Assembly: GCA_036389695.1 (NCBI GenBank)
Contig: DASVWG010000541.1
Coordinates: 1 to 5,472 of the forward strand
Origin: JALZHR01 sp036389695
GTDB taxonomy: Bacteria > Acidobacteriota > Blastocatellia > Pyrinomonadales > Pyrinomonadaceae
Length of the DNA: 5,472 nucleotides
Direction: 5' to 3'
Shown here: positions 4,657 through 5,472 of the stretch, in pieces
Numbering within the stretch: the stretch's first letter is position 1
How the letters are laid out: every line of letters starts with the position of its first letter
The notes under the pieces: generated by a model
Databases searched by the model: none
Told to the model about the DNA's origin: nothing
Seen by the model: only the letters and a program-made list of their open reading frames with translations
Position numbers and translations under genes: made by a program

Positions 4657-5472
4657 ATGAGCACTATCAGATGTCCGCAATGCAATCTAACTAATTTTGC
4701 CACGGCGGTTGCCTGCAAGCGCTGCGGTTATTTTTTTCAGCCTCCGGCGGAAGGCGCAGCCGTGCCTGAAATGGAGCCGGCGCAAGCTTCTTTCGGCGGC
4801 GAGCAGCAGGCTTTTAATGAATTTCCGAACGCGGCGCAGCCCGTCAATTATTCGCCGCAGCCGCAGTTTCCGCCGCCGCCGCGCCAGAATTATTACCAGC
4901 AGCAGCAACAATACCAGTCTTACCAATCGAGCAAGCAGAAAAGCGGTCTGGCGATTGCCTCGATGGTCATCGGCATCCTCAGCGTCGTCTTAGGCTGTCT
5001 CGGCGGTTTTATTATCGCGCCGATTGGTTTGATTCTTGGCATTGTCGCGCTGGTTAAATCCAATCGTCGTCCGTCCGAATACGGCGGTAAAGGCTTTGCG
5101 ATTGCGGGCATCGTAACCTGTGGTTTGTTGACTATTACCCTACCGGTAATTCTGGCGATTGTCATTCCTAATCTGCTTGCGGCGCGCCGCGCGGCAAACG
5201 AAGGCAGCGCGATTGCGACCATTCGGACGCTTGCCGACGCCGAGCAGAAATATATGGCTTCGACATACGGCAAATGCGGCGATATTCAGGTGCTGATTGC
5301 CGGAAAGTTAGTCAATGACCTAAGCCTGGCGAAAAACGAAAAGAACGGCTATCGCTTTATGGTCGTCAATCTTCCGACGGGCGGCTGCGAGATTCTCGCC
5401 ACGCCTTTGACGACTTCGCACGGAACACGCTCGTTTTATTATTCGACCGAAGACCGGGTAATTCGCGCGGCG
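4657..5472 (+). CDS. Zinc-ribbon/DUF4190/pilin-like membrane protein, C-terminus cut by window edge
   Basis: Open from ATG at 4657 to the window end, 272 residues visible, no stop. Residues 6-23 form a zinc ribbon, C6xxC9 and C20xxC23. A linker rich in Q, P and Y (about 30-93) follows, with P-P-P-P and a Q5 run. Residues 97-134 are the DUF4190-like hydrophobic pair (GLAIASMVIGILSVVLG, then APIGLILGIVALVKS). A third hydrophobic helix at about 147-170 runs straight into IPNLLAARRAANEG (170-183) and A-I-A-T-I-R-T-L-A-D-A-E-Q-K-Y, which closely match the N-terminal helix of type IV pilins/type II pseudopilins after their leader region. C207 and C244 in the head could form a disulfide. The usual prepilin peptidase site (G|F-T-L-I-E) is missing, so it should stay as an inner-membrane protein with the pilin-like head outside. 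No Shine-Dalgarno precedes the ATG, which sits directly after the palindrome. Role unknown; sensing or scaffolding at the membrane is conjecture. Confidence 0.9.
   Translation, partial: MSTIRCPQCNLTNFATAVACKRCGYFFQPPAEGAAVPEMEPAQASFGGEQQAFNEFPNAAQPVNYSPQPQFPPPPRQNYYQQQQQYQSYQSSKQKSGLAIASMVIGILSVVLGCLGGFIIAPIGLILGIVALVKSNRRPSEYGGKGFAIAGIVTCGLLTITLPVILAIVIPNLLAARRAANEGSAIATIRTLADAEQKYMASTYGKCGDIQVLIAGKLVNDLSLAKNEKNGYRFMVVNLPTGGCEILATPLTTSHGTRSFYYSTEDRVIRAA

Noticed and set aside
4687..5273. Frames overlapping the DUF4190/pilin-like gene on both strands
   Set aside because: They have arginine/serine-rich or low-complexity content typical of shadow frames and lie across a coherent protein with zinc ribbon, membrane helices and pilin motif.

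Overview
The window reads as chromosomal DNA of a free-living bacterium. The best guess is an Acidobacteriota member of the Blastocatellia/Pyrinomonadaceae type. That rests on a secreted delta-60-repeat propeller protein, a zinc-ribbon/DUF4190/pilin-like fusion, GTG/TTG starts and moderately GC-rich coding DNA. It is an inference from gene style, with no marker gene to settle it. No plasmid, prophage core, transposase, rRNA or CRISPR array is visible.

Layout, left to right. (1) A secreted delta-60 repeat protein on the minus strand runs off the left edge, with its start and signal peptide inside the window. (2) A gene-poor divergent spacer of 387 bases leads to (3) a plus-strand cytosolic DUF2156 protein, related to the catalytic domain of MprF (lysyl-phosphatidylglycerol synthase). 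(4) Convergent to it is a small AT-rich minus-strand HNH endonuclease gene. It lies 22 bases downstream of (5) a tRNA-Thr(TGT) on the same strand and probably shares its promoter. (6) Divergent from the tRNA, with a clear promoter and Shine-Dalgarno, is a secreted protein built from two copies of a small beta-rich module. (7) A 147-base composite palindrome made of heptad repeats fills almost the whole gap before (8) a membrane protein: zinc ribbon, Q/P-rich linker, DUF4190 hydrophobic region, then a pilin-like helix and head. It runs off the right edge.

The protein genes do not form one pathway. Three of them are exported or membrane-anchored (delta-60 protein, duplicated-module protein, DUF4190/pilin protein) and one probably modifies lipids or cell-surface components, so cell envelope is a loose theme. 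The tRNA-HNH pair looks like a small acquired cargo gene beside a tRNA. The most unusual DNA is the long palindrome, which resembles a mobile or repetitive intergenic element and may affect expression of both flanking genes.
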